NCBI GenBank assembly: GCA_025084515.1
Contig: JAJAGP010000559.1
Span: 298,462 to 362,461, forward strand
DNA length: 64,000 nucleotides
Direction: 5' to 3'
DNA from: Ancistrus triradiatus
Lineage: Eukaryota > Chordata > Actinopteri > Siluriformes > Loricariidae
Each line of letters starts with the position of its first letter. Within the stretch, counting starts at the first letter, position 1. Position numbers and translations under genes: made by a program. This document shows positions 10,250 through 21,010 of the stretch, piece by piece. The notes under the pieces were generated by a model. It did no database searches. It was given only the letters and a program-made list of their open reading frames with translations, and had not been told where the DNA came from.

Positions 10250-10520
10250 CTTTGTCTTAGGGCCTGAAATCAAAACTCAGTAAAGAAATTTTTTCCAGCT
10301 TTATTTACACGCAAAGTGTTAATTACTTTAATTACAGATTTCAGTTTGTTTGGATATGGCTCCACCAGCTTTGCACACCTAGATCGGAGAATGTTTGCTC
10401 ATTCCATGTTGTTCATTTGTTTAAGTTCAGTCAGATTTTGTGGTGAGCGTCAACCGAACACTCTTCAAGTCCATCCACTGATTTAAGTCGATTCTCTGAC
10501 TTGATCCTTTTACAGCTTTA
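10250..10520 (-). mobile_element. Tc1-like fragment of a further family
   Basis: The text GGATATGGCTCCACCAGCTTTGCACACC and TTCAGTCAGATTTTGTGGTG resembles the transposase N-terminal coding part of a Tc1-like family different from A, read on the minus strand. No usable frame remains. Boundaries are approximate. Confidence 0.45.
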
Positions 10521-11050
10521 ACCCAGAGCCAATCTGAAGGCTCCCTCCCCAACAATGGTGAATTCTCTGCATTGCAGCCAGTTTTATTCTTTATTTTCCC
10601 TTTCTCTGAACCATCATGCTGAACAACCTTTGTTTTCAGGCCATTTGAGAGTTGTTTTGAGGCTCCCATGTTTCCACTCTTCAGAGAAGATGCAAAGAGG
10701 AGAAAAACCTCCAATTGGCCACCTTAACCCTTTCTCATAGTTGGATTCACTTGTGTATGTAGATCAAGGGTCAATGAGCTTACAAAACAAATTTTGTGTT
10801 CCAATAATTAGTGTAAAGGTATTCAAATTGACAAGGGTGCCCAAAATTTATGCACCTGCCTAATTTTTGTTTGAATAATTACTGCACACTTTCTGTAAAA
10901 CCTATAAACTTAATTTCACTTCTCAAATATCACAGTGTTCATCTGCTATATGATATATTTACCTGAAATTGCTGAGCTGGACAACCAATGATTTATAAAG
11001 AAAAATCATGAAAATTATCAGGGGTGCCCAAACTTTTTCATACGACTGTA
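10521..11050 (-). mobile_element. 5'-truncated second copy of Tc1-like family A
   Basis: From about CTTTCTCTGAACCATCATGC (10590) to TTCATACGACTGTA (11050) it parallels 9240-9699, with small indels. The two 11-mers GGGTGCCCAAA occur at 10835 and 11022, preserving the IR/DR spacing of the right end. Confidence 0.8.
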
Positions 11051-12640
11051 AATGAGTCAAAAGGTTGTCAGCTGTGGTTTGCTAGAGGAAAAGTACATGT
11101 GAACTTGGCACCTATATGGTGTCCAACAATAAAGGGGGCATAGGGCCAAGTCCAATAAGGGAGGGCAGCACTGGTTTGAGGACAGCAAAGTGGACTAGAG
11201 CTGCATACACAGGCTTTGGACTGGGAAGGGCCACATGCACCAGTTCTGCAAAGAGTTATCCGTGAACAACCAGTGTGAGCACCAAGAGGCCATGTGCATG
11301 GCAGGAGCTGCTGGAGGGGTTTCGACATGACAGCAATTGCTGGAAAAGTCTTTAACTTTGCAGGAACTGTTGTGACTAATGGGTCTCAGGAGCTGAAATG
11401 ACTGCTGGGTGGGTCTCAGAAGCTGAAGTGTCTTTTTTTGGGTATCTGGAGCTAAAGTGACTGTGGGTGGGCCTAAGAAGCTGAAGTAACTACTGATTCA
11501 GTAGTAGGGCAGTGGGGTATGATGGCTGACCCACAGGAGCTGCTGCCAGACCTAAGTATGGAAGACACAGTTTGCTCAGCTGCGGTGACTGCAGTGGGCT
11601 AGATGTACTGCCTTTGAGGACTGTGGAAGTGACGAATATGGCTCCAATAGTAACATGGGCTCTCTGTCTGCATCACTGGCTAGCAAGGTCCTCTGGATCT
11701 GCTGTGATATATGGCCTAGATTTTGTCTTCTTCTTCCTCCCATTTATGGCCCATGCACTCTGTTGAGTGGAAAGGTAGGCTGGAGGATGACACTCTTTGG
11801 GCTACAAAAGGGGTGAATGGAGATGAACACCAGTGTGGGAGAGTAGAGTAGTCTCAGTGTAATGCAAGGTTAAGGTACTCATCTTCAGAAGATTCGGACT
11901 ACAAGCTATGCAGGACAGGTAGCACACATGCTATGTCGCACTCTTGAAATAGGGAGATAGGGACGCAGACGTTGGTGCAAGTGTGAAGACTTTATTAACA
12001 ATATTAGACAATATTAGGCAGGACAAAGAACTTACCTGAGACAAAGCCATTAAATAGATTCCAGAAAGCCAACTGCATTCTGCTACCTGCCACAGAAAAT
12101 ATCGTGGGGAGAGACTATATAGGACAGAGCAGCCTCTTCAGGGTGCCAGCTCTTGACAAAGATACTATCAGCTTTTAGTTTTTCTACACAATATCAATAA
12201 AGGTCAGCTAGTTTAGTTTCCAGTCACCAGCAATCTGTAAGAAGGTAATGATGAGCAATCTTCTTACAGTGTCTATTTTCACACTTTTATACAATTCAGA
12301 AGCATTATCCCGAGTATGGTTGCAGCATTGTCCGTAAACCCGCAAAACAGAGGGTCACCAGAATTCTTGCAGATTTTTAAAAAAGAGGTAACGACAAAGT
12401 ACACTCTGCGTGTGGCGGAAGTAATCAAATTCCAAAAGTTTCAGTACAGTAAAGTAACAACTTATATGATTTTGCAAGCTTTTATTAAGACTGTCAAAAT
12501 TAACGCGTTAACAACGCAATAGCGGTATCATATTTTAACGACAATTCGGATTTGCGGATACACTGTCCAGAATTAAGCGGATAAAACTGTGAATCTGAAA
12601 GAGGATATTAACGTTACCTCAAATCTTAAAAGTAGTCATT
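11051..12640. other. Anonymous region with short degenerate tandem repeat
   Basis: No supported gene. Open frames at 11068-11328 (minus), 11572-11766 (plus) and 12316-12522 (plus) lack domains and splice logic. 11371-11491 is a minisatellite. 12300-12600 has unusually many CpGs for this window. 11880-12200 may be an old LTR-like repeat, not proven. Confidence 0.4.
11371..11491. repeat. Degenerate minisatellite, unit about 30 bp
   Basis: Four imperfect units of the form TGACTGCTGGGTGGG-TCTCAGAAGCTGAAG follow each other, with one T-run expansion. The phrases GGTCTCAGGAGCTGAAATGAC, GTCTCAGAAGCTGAAG and CTAAGAAGCTGAAG show the periodicity. Confidence 0.6.
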
Positions 12641-12642
12641 CT

Positions 12643-12656
12643 CTGCCACCTGCTGG
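12643..12656 (-). promoter_or_regulatory. CTCF-like core motif
   Basis: On the minus strand the bases read CCAGCAGGTGGCAG, a full match to the CTCF core CCASYAGRKGGCRS, flanked by TCG upstream and AGA downstream. Binding is inferred from motif only. Confidence 0.45.
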
Positions 12657-13225
12657 CGAAGTAGCGTATCTGCTTCTATCAATGACTGAAGAGGCCTACG
12701 ACATGGTCATCTGTATTCACTGTTCCGTTGATTGATACATTGATATTATCCTCAACCTGGTGCAAATTATTCGATAGTGTAATCCAGCCTATTGTGCTTT
12801 ACTGAAGTGAGGTATGGGGTCCACTCAGTAAGCATAGCTTCACAAAATGGGACAAGCATCCAGTGCATGCAAGGCAGAATTAGCCAAATCCCTCTATTTC
12901 TAAACATACAAAAATATCCCTACATTTCTGGATGCACTTAAAGTCGAGTCCTAAAGAAACCCTGCAATTTAGAGCAGAGAGCCAAGAACTGACCCCTGAA
13001 CCACAAGTAACACGAGAAAAAAAAAGTTTACTGCTGTAAAGCCATGTACATTATGTGTATATAAAACATTTGTAGATATCTTTTCCAAAACCTATATTTT
13101 AATGAATACACTAATGAATTCACTATTGTTGTCACAGTTTCTAATAATTGTTGTTTTCATTGTAATTTTTATTGTTTTTGTTCACAACAGTAATACCAAT
13201 AAAGAGCTACTTTCAATCTTGAATC
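12657..13225. other. Anonymous intergenic DNA
   Basis: No gene or recognised repeat. The plus frame at 13102-13320 is an artefact that reads into the GA microsatellite. Confidence 0.45.
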
Positions 13226-13226
13226 T

Positions 13227-13292
<66 letters not shown>
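13226..13292. repeat. (GA)n microsatellite
   Basis: About 33 GA units with a single GC interruption near 13247. Confidence 0.95.
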
Positions 13293-13296
<4 letters not shown>

Positions 13297-13493
13297 GCCC
13301 ATATTTCAGATTGGGCATAGAATGGTGACGTTGCAATCAGGTATTAACATAAAATAATACTGCTATATAGTACGTGTATATGATGCTAATGTAATAATAT
13401 TTTAACAATATTATTAAAATATCTAGCCTACATCTAACCGATATGTAGCTAATTAGTAGCATAGTTATTAGTTAATTAGCAAGCTACTTAATG

Positions 13494-13526
<33 letters not shown>

Positions 13527-13527
13527 G
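13494..13527. repeat. (AAT)n microsatellite
   Basis: Eleven or so perfect ATA/AAT units. Confidence 0.9.
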
Positions 13528-13631
13528 CCTAATAACAATTAGCTAGCAGGCATGTCTGCAGTAATAATAGAATTGTATAATAGACTACATGTTAAAAATA
13601 TAAAAACTATAATACTATTAGAATACTAATG

Positions 13632-13818
13632 TGGGACTGTGGTAGCCTAGCGGTTAAGGTACTGGACAATGGACAGGGTTCAAATCCCACATCTGCCAAG
13701 CTGCCACTGTTGGGTCCTTAAGCAAGACCCTTTGTTTGGATTGTAAGATTGTATCAATTGTAAGTCGCTCTGGATAAGGGCGTCTGCTAAATGCTGTAAA
13801 TGTAAATGTAAATGTAAA
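13632..13818 (+). repeat. tRNA-derived SINE, family A
   Basis: A box TAGCCTAGCGG (13643-13653) and B box GGTTCAAATCC (13677-13687) are intact, followed by the body CAAGCTGCCACTGTTGGGTCC and the tail GTCGCTCTGGATAAGGGCGT with a terminal AAATGT repeat. Other copies: 18142, 25506 and 36955. Confidence 0.85.
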
Positions 13819-13849
13819 TAATGTTAATACAACAATAATAGGACGACTG

Positions 13850-14139
13850 ATCCCAGGACAAAATGTACTGTGAAATTTGACAGTAGAACGATGAAGTGGC
13901 CAAATTACCACCAAAAGTCATAGTACAACCGTGAAATAACTCATGATCAGTTTATAGTCAACCAAGTTGACAGTTGTACTATGAAATTTCACAGTAGAAC
14001 CATGAAGTGGCCAAATTACCTTCAAAAATTCATAGTAGAACTGTGAACTTCATGGTCAAACTGTGAAAATTCATATTAAAACTGTCAAGCAATTCACAGT
14101 TTTATTATGAAAATTCACAGTACATTTTTCCCCTGGGAT
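13850..14139. mobile_element. MITE, 290 bp, with CCCAGG ends
   Basis: The left end ATCCCAGGACAAAATGTACT and the right end AGTACATTTTTCCCCTGGGAT form terminal inverted repeats of about 25 bases. Inside, a block ACAGTAGAACNATGAAGTGG with CCAAATTACC is repeated at 13880 and 13991, 111 bases apart, and CACAGT/ACTGTG steps recur throughout. There is no coding potential. Family unknown to me. Confidence 0.7.
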
Positions 14140-14413
14140 AAATAGCCTGCTGTGCTTTACAACAGCAATCTTGTGCTATCTTGTGTTTTGGATACTAGCA
14201 GCTATTTTCAAATTAACAAGACAAAAGTCTGCTGGTCTGGTGATGGTTTAACTGGTGAACTCGGGTCTTGGGGGTCTTGTTAGTTTACCAGTATACCAGT
14301 GTTCGAAACACAACATATGCTGGTCTTTACTGTTTTTTTTTCTTTTCTTAGCAGGGTTACTGTATAATTAGTTGAACTAGTTATTAGTTATTGTACACAA
14401 TGCTAAACTATTT

Positions 14414-14414
<1 letters not shown>

Positions 14415-14459
<45 letters not shown>

Positions 14460-14467
14460 CAACAACA
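14415..14467. repeat. (AAT)n/(AAC)n microsatellite
   Basis: About 14 AAT units followed by several AAC units. Confidence 0.9.
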
Positions 14468-15004
14468 TAATAAAGATTAATATAGTTTACATTTCTGTCG
14501 TCACAATAATATTGTCTGTAGCAGTGTATCAGCGTGTATGTGTGTGTATAAATGTGTATGAAGGTAGGAGTCGGAGACAGCGAAGATCCTCACACTACGG
14601 CTTCCACTTTCCAACTGCAGTTCCCTGCTTTTCCTGAGCGTTCAGCCCATTGATTGACAGGCAAACGTAACCCAATCAGAACAGCGTACAATAAAACCTG
14701 CATCTGGATTCGCAGGTTGTCGTTTACGTCCATAGGAGGAGCAAATGGTGAAACGTCCAATCATGACAAACTCGCTCTCTAGTATGGATCCCTGTAATTT
14801 GTTAGAAGAACTCCAGATAGGGTAGTTTTACCAAGACACTAACATGGTTAAAAGTTTTTGGTCATACATTGTAATGACATGTCTCATTTATTCATAATAT
14901 GAAGCATATAGGCAAGGAATGTAGGCTACATGAACAAGCAGTGGCTGTTGCTGGGCTACTGAACACCTCAGTATGACAATATGACACTTTTATGGGTTTC
15001 CATT
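14468..15004. other. Unique-looking DNA with a CCAAT-box cluster
   Basis: Around 14640-14765 there are CCCATTGATTG, CCAATCA (14672) and CCAATCA (14757), with several CpGs (AACGTAA, TTTACGTCC, AAACGTCC). This would suit a promoter or enhancer, but no transcript can be assigned to it. Confidence 0.3.
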
Positions 15005-15115
15005 TCCCCAAGATGTCAGTCCATAAAGAAATGAATGAGTGTTGCACATGGCTGGCTTGCAGAGAGCCCTGACCGTAACTCCTTCAGTCACCTTTGAAAT
15101 GAACTGGAATACCTA
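15005..15115 (+). mobile_element. Possible Tc1-like remnant
   Basis: The plus strand TGGCTTGCAGAGAGCCCTGACC and CACCTTTGAAATGAACTGGAAT resembles the WPxQSPDLNPxEHLWNELE coding block of Tc1-like transposases with frameshifts. Too short to be certain. Confidence 0.35.
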
Positions 15116-15604
15116 CTATTTGAGCAATATCCCGAATGGCTCAAGTAGTTGTCCAACATCAGTCATCAAGTCATGTCTTGTTCCGGTCTTCTTGAAAGCC
15201 TTCTCAGAAGACTGATGACTGCAAAAGTCATTACCAATGCTCATATTTTCTTTATAGAATTTCTGGTTGTCCAACACGTGTATGGTTATTTTGTGTATTA
15301 TTCCATGTAGAGAGAGCTGGCATGCTCCGTAACGTCCACAGTCAACTGAAGGCAGATACGATTCTGTCATATCACGATAAAATACAGAAGATCAAAAGTT
15401 GTCCTGCTAATGTACTAATATGAGAAGAAGCCCTTCCCAGCATCTCTCGTCGTTTTACTAATTAAATCCACGTCAACTGCGGCGTCAAAAAAGTCTAAAA
15501 CATAACCTTCCAGATGAATAGGTACTAGGGCTTCTTTGTTGAAGTGTGGCAGCAGGTGTCGCTGCAACCCAAGCTCAGTGCATCTATCTCTGTCATTTTC
15601 TGTT

Positions 15605-15684
<80 letters not shown>

Positions 15685-15807
15685 ACAGCAATGTGATGAC
15701 AGAAGAGTTTTCAGCTTGGGTGAGGTTTTGATATGCGCTCGTTCCAGTGACCTAGCCCATACACAAGAATACGGGCTCAGATTGGCAGGTCCCTCTTCAG
15801 TGTACAA
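15116..15807 (-). other. Unassigned minus-strand open segments around a CT microsatellite
   Basis: Two reading frames follow each other on the minus strand: one ending with LLPHFNKEALVPIHLEGY and DLISKTTRDAGKGFF (stop near 15415), the next starting MTESYLPSVDCGRYG (15370) and ending at 15116. They are in different frames. The first is interrupted by the GA/CT run and has no ATG start of its own. Composition looks more protein-like than the surroundings but I recognise no family. It could be an old gene fragment or chance. Confidence 0.25.
15610..15682. repeat. (CT)n microsatellite
   Basis: About 36 uninterrupted CT units. Confidence 0.95.
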
Positions 15808-16689
15808 TGACAGGATTCAGGCTTCAGCCAGCTTCAACTGTTGTCAGTGTTCTGCTCAGTAACTCTATCTGGAAGAGAGTGTAGTATAAAAGAAAGTCTT
15901 TTCTAGGCTCAAAGTCTAATTAGCCCCCTTTCCTCTACTGTTCCTCTACTCTAGAACTGTTTATCACTTTCCTCAAAAGAGTTTTCTGCAGAGGAGGGTT
16001 TCAGACCGAAACAATTGGTCCCCAAAGTGCCTCCCAGTGGCCTAAATGTGTGTGCTTGTGGTTGAGAGAGGTAAAGTGTGTGTTAGAGAAAGAGAGAGAG
16101 AGAGATAGACAGACAGACAGAGTGAAAATGAAGTGGGCAAGGTGGCAATGTGTGAGTAAGAGACTAACAGAAAATGTTATGACATAGTGTGTGGGCACGT
16201 CTTACGTTACTAATCAATACAGGATCTCTACATCATTTACTGAGTGCTAATGTGTCTGATATCGACCAGACTGAGGGGAAAGGCATAAAGAGAGCAAGGA
16301 AAAAAAAAAAAAAAAAAATCAAGACACTCAAAGCAACAGACAAGCGATGCAGAGAGAAATGATAAGCATGGACACAGTAGGATGATAAAAAAAGACAAGG
16401 ATGTTGACCAATAAACTTGACAATACATGACAGTAATGGTAATAAAATGTGTTGAAAAGAGGCAAGTAGTCATGACTTGTCTGGGTGTTTTGTAGTCTAT
16501 TTTTTTTTTTTTTTCAGAAGTTTTCCTTCCTAAAATATGGGAGATTATGAAAGACAATGTCAAGCCGAGCACAAACATTATTTCAGATTTGCTGTATCAC
16601 TTATGAATTTGGAGAAGCACAAAAAAACATATACTGAATTTATTCACAGTAAATCACATTATGTTTAATCGCATAATGATGCTTACACA
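15808..16689. other. Anonymous DNA with A and T runs
   Basis: Contains a short GA run near 16090, a poly-A run at 16300-16318 and a poly-T run at 16501-16514. No supported gene. Confidence 0.45.
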
Positions 16690-17990
16690 TTGTATTAGCT
16701 CAGCTGAGCTTAAATGTTTTTCAGCTGATTTTTGCTTGTACTCAGCATTGGGTGCCTCTCCTGTCAGTGTCCAACAATAGCCAGTCAGCAATGATGGATT
16801 TCTTTTTCCCTGATACTGCTTTTCCATGACTGCAGTGTCCTTGTGAAACCATTCACAATGTTACTCATTGACTTCACCGAGATCAACAGGGAAGTGTGAA
16901 TGCAGAAAATGAATTTTCAAGGACTGTTGCACTTTGTCAAGTCAGGTCAAGTCAAATTTTATTTATAAAGTGCATTTTAAAACAGTGATTTACTCAAAGC
17001 AGCTTTACAATGATCTAGACTCACAGCCCTAACTGAGCAAGCATAGGGCGTCAATGGCAAGGAAAACCTCCCTAAATGTGATGAGGAAGAAACCTTGGGA
17101 GGACCAAGACTCAAAAAGGGACCCAACTTTCTTGGGCAGGCTAGATGTTGTATGTCATAATTTAACTGTTACTTAAATAATGCATTTATAAAAATAGTCT
17201 AAATACACAAAAAGCTAAACAGAAACAAATAAATAAAGAACATTCTTTAAGTGCATGTTTTTTGTCTGTTTTAAGCACTTTATGCTCTGTAGCTGAGAAG
17301 AAAATGATCAATAACACCGATGTCACCGATGACCTGTCTGATTTGTGGACCAACAAATATGCCTTTCTTAATATTGGCAATAGTTATTTTTGGAAACATT
17401 TTTCCCAATTAGTAAAATATACCACCGTATTTGTTAATTGCTTTCATCAGCACCATTGCAATGGCAGTATATTTAGATCAATACAGATATTCCAGTCATA
17501 ATTGTTGTACTTTATTACATAAATTTTGTAATTATGTATTTCAACAACAGTTCCATGTTATTGTAGGTTCCTTTCATGTATACTGAATAGCCAAGCGGTA
17601 CTGAAATATGGACAACCCCATTGTGTAATAGGACAGCTTTCAGGCCTAACTGATGAATATATAACAATACGGCACTGTTTTGTGGGTCATGCACATAACT
17701 CAACGCTATGTGCTAGTCAAGAGGTTGACAACCTGCACAAATAAGTTTGTCCAATGCTCCAAAAAACAGAAAATTTTGTTCCAGGTGACAGCAAATAGCA
17801 ACCTTTCAATTTTCAACCAAATAGGTCTACTTAAGCTTTTGACAATTCTCTCTGCTTAGGTTATTTAATTCTGGGTATGTTATCAGATGAGGATAAGTAG
17901 ACGTAAATGGTTCAACATCTGTGTTTTCCACATCTGGTTCATGAGTTGTGGTATCTTTTTTTGTCTGCCAATATCTAGGCTTTATGTCTA
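16690..17990 (-). pseudogene. Decayed transposon-derived gene of the LKAVLLHN / EVNEEHxExFHxDI family
   Basis: Read on the minus strand from right to left, pieces of one protein appear in order: LLSPGTKFS near 17790; GLKAVLLHNGVVHISVPLGY then YMKGTYNNMELLL (17530-17660); and after interruptions KIHFL, HFPVDLGEVNE, EWFHKDTAVMEKQYQGK, NPSLLTGYCWTLTGEAPNAEY (16925-16700). I recognise these blocks from a widespread family of uncharacterised, multi-copy proteins in fish and arthropods, generally regarded as transposon-derived. Stops, frameshifts and an inserted dispersed repeat (16936-17140) show this copy is dead. Function of the family is not established to my knowledge. Confidence 0.6.
16936..17140 (+). 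repeat. Dispersed repeat D (GTCAAGTCAAATTTTATTTATA type)
   Basis: Runs from the GTCAGGTCAAGTCAA head through CAAAGCAGCTTTACAATGAT and GGCAAGGAAAACCTCCCTAA to GGACCAAGACTCAAAAAGGG. Four other copies in the window (21011, 30617, 39148, 52153) share this order. Common in fish genomes; class not assigned. Confidence 0.8.
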
Positions 17991-18141
17991 TGGCTTTGGA
18001 ACTGGGTTATTCAATAGATTTTTAAGTATCAAGTACAAGCAGTATCATAAGAAATGAAAGCGCGAAGATCTAAGATCTTACAGACAAGTGTTGAAATAAA
18101 TTATGTTTTGGCTATCTTATTTAGTATGTTTATGTGTGCAG

Positions 18142-18345
18142 AAGTGTGGTAGCACAATGTTTAAGGTGCTGAACTATGGACAAGAAAGTCCATTGTTCAA
18201 GTCCCAGCACTGCCAAGCTGACACTGTCGGGCCCTTAAGCAAAGCCCTTAACCTACAATTGCTTTAATTGTTCTTTGTTAGATTGTATCAGTTGTAAGAC
18301 TCTCTGGATAAGGGCATCTGGTAAATGAGTAAATGTTGTGGAATT
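18142..18345 (+). repeat. tRNA-derived SINE, family A
   Basis: The same body and tail as at 13632 (CTGACACTGTCGGGCCCTTAAG, CTCTCTGGATAAGGGCATCTGG) with a diverged head; the B box reads TGTTCAAGTCCC. Confidence 0.75.
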
Positions 18346-18354
18346 CATTATATA

Positions 18355-18695
18355 TACACTGACCAGCCTCTTTTTAGGTACACCTTGCTAGTGAGCTAGT
18401 GCAACAATTTGGTGAATTGTGGCCTCAGCTGTCTGTTCTTAGCTGACAGGAGTGGCACCCAGTATCAGTATCTCTGTTGCTGTAGCCCATCTGCTTCAAG
18501 ATTCGATGTAGTTTGTCTTTTTTGGACCATGCTCTGTAAACTCTATAGGTGGCTGTGCGTGAAAATCCCAGCAGTTTCTGAAATACACAGACCAGCACAT
18601 CTAGCACCAACAAACATGCCATGTTCAAAGTCACTTCAATCACAGTTCTTCCCCATTTGGATGCTCGGTTTGAACTACAGCAAGTTGTCTTGACT
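18355..18695 (-). mobile_element. Tc1-like fragment, family G
   Basis: Begins TACACTGACCAGCCTC...TTAGGTACACC, a diverged form of the family G end at 57872. On the minus strand it encodes VYRAWSKKDK and RDTDTG-like pieces of the N-terminal half of that family's transposase. The right end is missing. Confidence 0.65.
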
Positions 18696-18739
18696 ATTAA
18701 TTTTCATCCCTTAGCTTTGGCTATGTGCACAATTTCTTT

Positions 18740-19720
18740 AAATTCACTATAATTAAGCTGATTACAAAATATAACCTTAACTCTAGCATGCAGTCTAAAT
18801 ATAGACCAATTGCAAATCTTTCTTTCATCTCTAAGATTTTAGAAAAAACTTGTTACCATCAGCTGTGTAGTTACCACCACCAAACAGTATTTATAAAACT
18901 TTTCAGGACTAGATCCAATACAGCATTACTTAGGATACAACGGAAGTGTCTCTTTTCTTGTTCTATTAGATTTAAGAGGGCCCAGCATTTGACATTATAG
19001 TTCATGATATGTTAATGAATAGGTTAGAAAATACCATAGGTGTTAAAATTATATTGCCAATTTTTGGTGATCATTTCAATCATTCAATCATATCAATCAT
19101 TTCTGCTTGATAGATCTTACTTGACTGACCATTACCAATTTGTTTATGTAAATACAATAATTCATTTTCAGATCTCACAAATGTGAAGTATGGTGTCCCA
19201 CAGGGGTCTGGGTTCGGCCCGCTATTATTTTCACTATACATGCTCCCACTATGCTCAGTTATTCGTAACCATGGTTTTAGTTTCAACTGTGATGTAGATG
19301 ATGTACAGTATATTTATAAATACTATTTAATTAAATATTTAAATTACTTATAAGCTCAGCTGTAGTCATAACTAGGTCTTCACTTTAAAACATGTAAACA
19401 TTATCTTGACATAATTAAAACAAAATTATTTCTAATTGAAAGTTAAGAAAAAAAAGTCCCAATTGAAGATTGACCCATATATCAGGCAATCCAAATGACG
19501 TCCTTACAATCAAAAAGACTGATGATTGTGTACAGAAAAAAAAAAAGCTCAGATGAGGTTTAATTTTCTTTTAATTAACTCATATAAAACTGAGGTATTA
19601 ATTGCTGGAGTCAAGGTTGTGAGAGACAGGTTGTCTATGGTAAATCTCGATGACTATTCCATAACACCCAGTCCATCTGTTAAAAACTTGATATACACTT
19701 TAGCAACATTACTAGAATTG
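18740..19720 (+). mobile_element. L2-like LINE reverse transcriptase fragment
   Basis: Plus-strand pieces in order: YRPIANLSFISKILEK (18800), GVPQGSGFGPLLFSLYM (19190) with a VDDVQ version of the YADD box soon after (19290), and NSYKTEVLIAG then PSPSVKNL (19575-19695). These are RT motifs of an L2-type LINE. Many stops and frameshifts. Confidence 0.75.
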
Positions 19721-19959
19721 CTTTCTTCCAACTACATAATATACAAACTCCTCGCAGACAGGAGTCTGTGGTCAGGATCAAATTGCGGATCTCTGGAACT
19801 GCGCAGTGACCACGCTAACTATTGCCATGAGGATGTCATGCCAACAGTACTGTTACCTGCTAGAGGACACAACCTATAGTGACTCTGTTTAAAGGACTAA
19901 ATAATGCCAAAACACTCACTCTTATTCCTTACTTTATTATATTGATTAATGAATTTATT

Positions 19960-20812
19960 TTATAAATGTACTGGTTCTCGACCACCTCGGGAACTCAATG
20001 AATTCAGTTCTTGACGCATTTTGACTAGAAAAAATTGTCTTGTTTCTCGTTGTTTATTAGTACTCAGCACACTTGTCTAAACTTGTATGAGTTGAACTGC
20101 GCAACTCATTTCAGCTGAAACTCAATTCATGATTCATGATTAACGATTCATGATTCAGTACACAGTGATTCTGTAAGTCTCACAATATCTCGTTCTCAGT
20201 GAAGGTCTCCACTGTGTTCATCGTGTTTTTCTTTATTTTAAAATTTACAGTACTGTATTCTTATTGCAAATCTGTCCACATGAGTCATAAAATGGTTGAT
20301 GATTACAGCCAACCGAAAGGAAGTCAACGACTGAGTCCTCTGGATCACTTTCAGGCACCCTGAGTTCACCAACAGAGTAAGTGTTTTGCTTTTACTTTTC
20401 ACTTTCAAGCCATTACTCAGTAAATTACATGACATTTTCAACAACTTATTATAAAATAAGTGTTGTGCTATGATTTGGCCAACTGTAGGTTAAGGTACAA
20501 GTGCTTTGAAACAATAAGGTCAGCTCCGCTCTGATACAGTATAGATGATATGAAACTCCTCAGTTCATGATACATTTAGCTTATGAGGGATTTGTCAGAA
20601 CATCTCCCCTTCGTAAATCAGGGAGCACCTGTACAATACAAGACCGTTAATGCATATAAAGCTTTATGCAGTGTGGATTTTCTAGGGGTCTGGAATGGAT
20701 TAATTCAATTTATATTATTCCTTATGGGAAAAACTTGCTCAGTACTCATCGTTTTCGGTTCTTGACAAGCCTTCTGGAATGAATTAATGAGGAGAACCGA
20801 GGTACCACTGTA
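19960..20812. mobile_element. Non-autonomous pogo/Tigger-like DNA transposon
   Basis: The right end reads GGAGAACCGAGGTACCACTGTA (20812); the left end CTGGTTCTCGACCACCTCGGG (19975) is an imperfect inverse. GAAGGTCTCCACTGTGTTCATCG and CAGCCAACCGAAAGGAAGTCAACGA are internal phrases I associate with a fish pogo-like family. The minus frame inside has no intact transposase. Confidence 0.5.
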
Positions 20813-21010
20813 CTATTGCATTATATTCTACACTTTAAAAATTCTCTATTTTATTATATTCTACATAATATTGTATTCTCTTGTTCATTTTATGTATTTT
20901 ATTTATTATATTTTTATTTTAATTATGTATGTATTTAATTTTCTGTTTGGCATCTGTCATTTAAAAACTAATAGTTTTATTAATTATTTAGGTAATCTAG
21001 CGTAATTTCT
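20813..21010. other. Very AT-rich linker
   Basis: TATTTTA-rich low-complexity DNA. No feature. Confidence 0.5.

Noticed and set aside
13102..13320. Plus-strand open frame with an RERERE tail
   Set aside because: The tail is the GA microsatellite and the rest is low-complexity AT-rich DNA.
13632..13720. Possible tRNA gene on the plus strand
   Set aside because: A and B boxes are good but the sequence continues into a SINE body shared with three other copies.
15415..15862. Open frames of LSLSLS and ERERER
   Set aside because: They read through the CT/GA run at 15610-15682; only the flanking non-repeat part was kept as unassigned.
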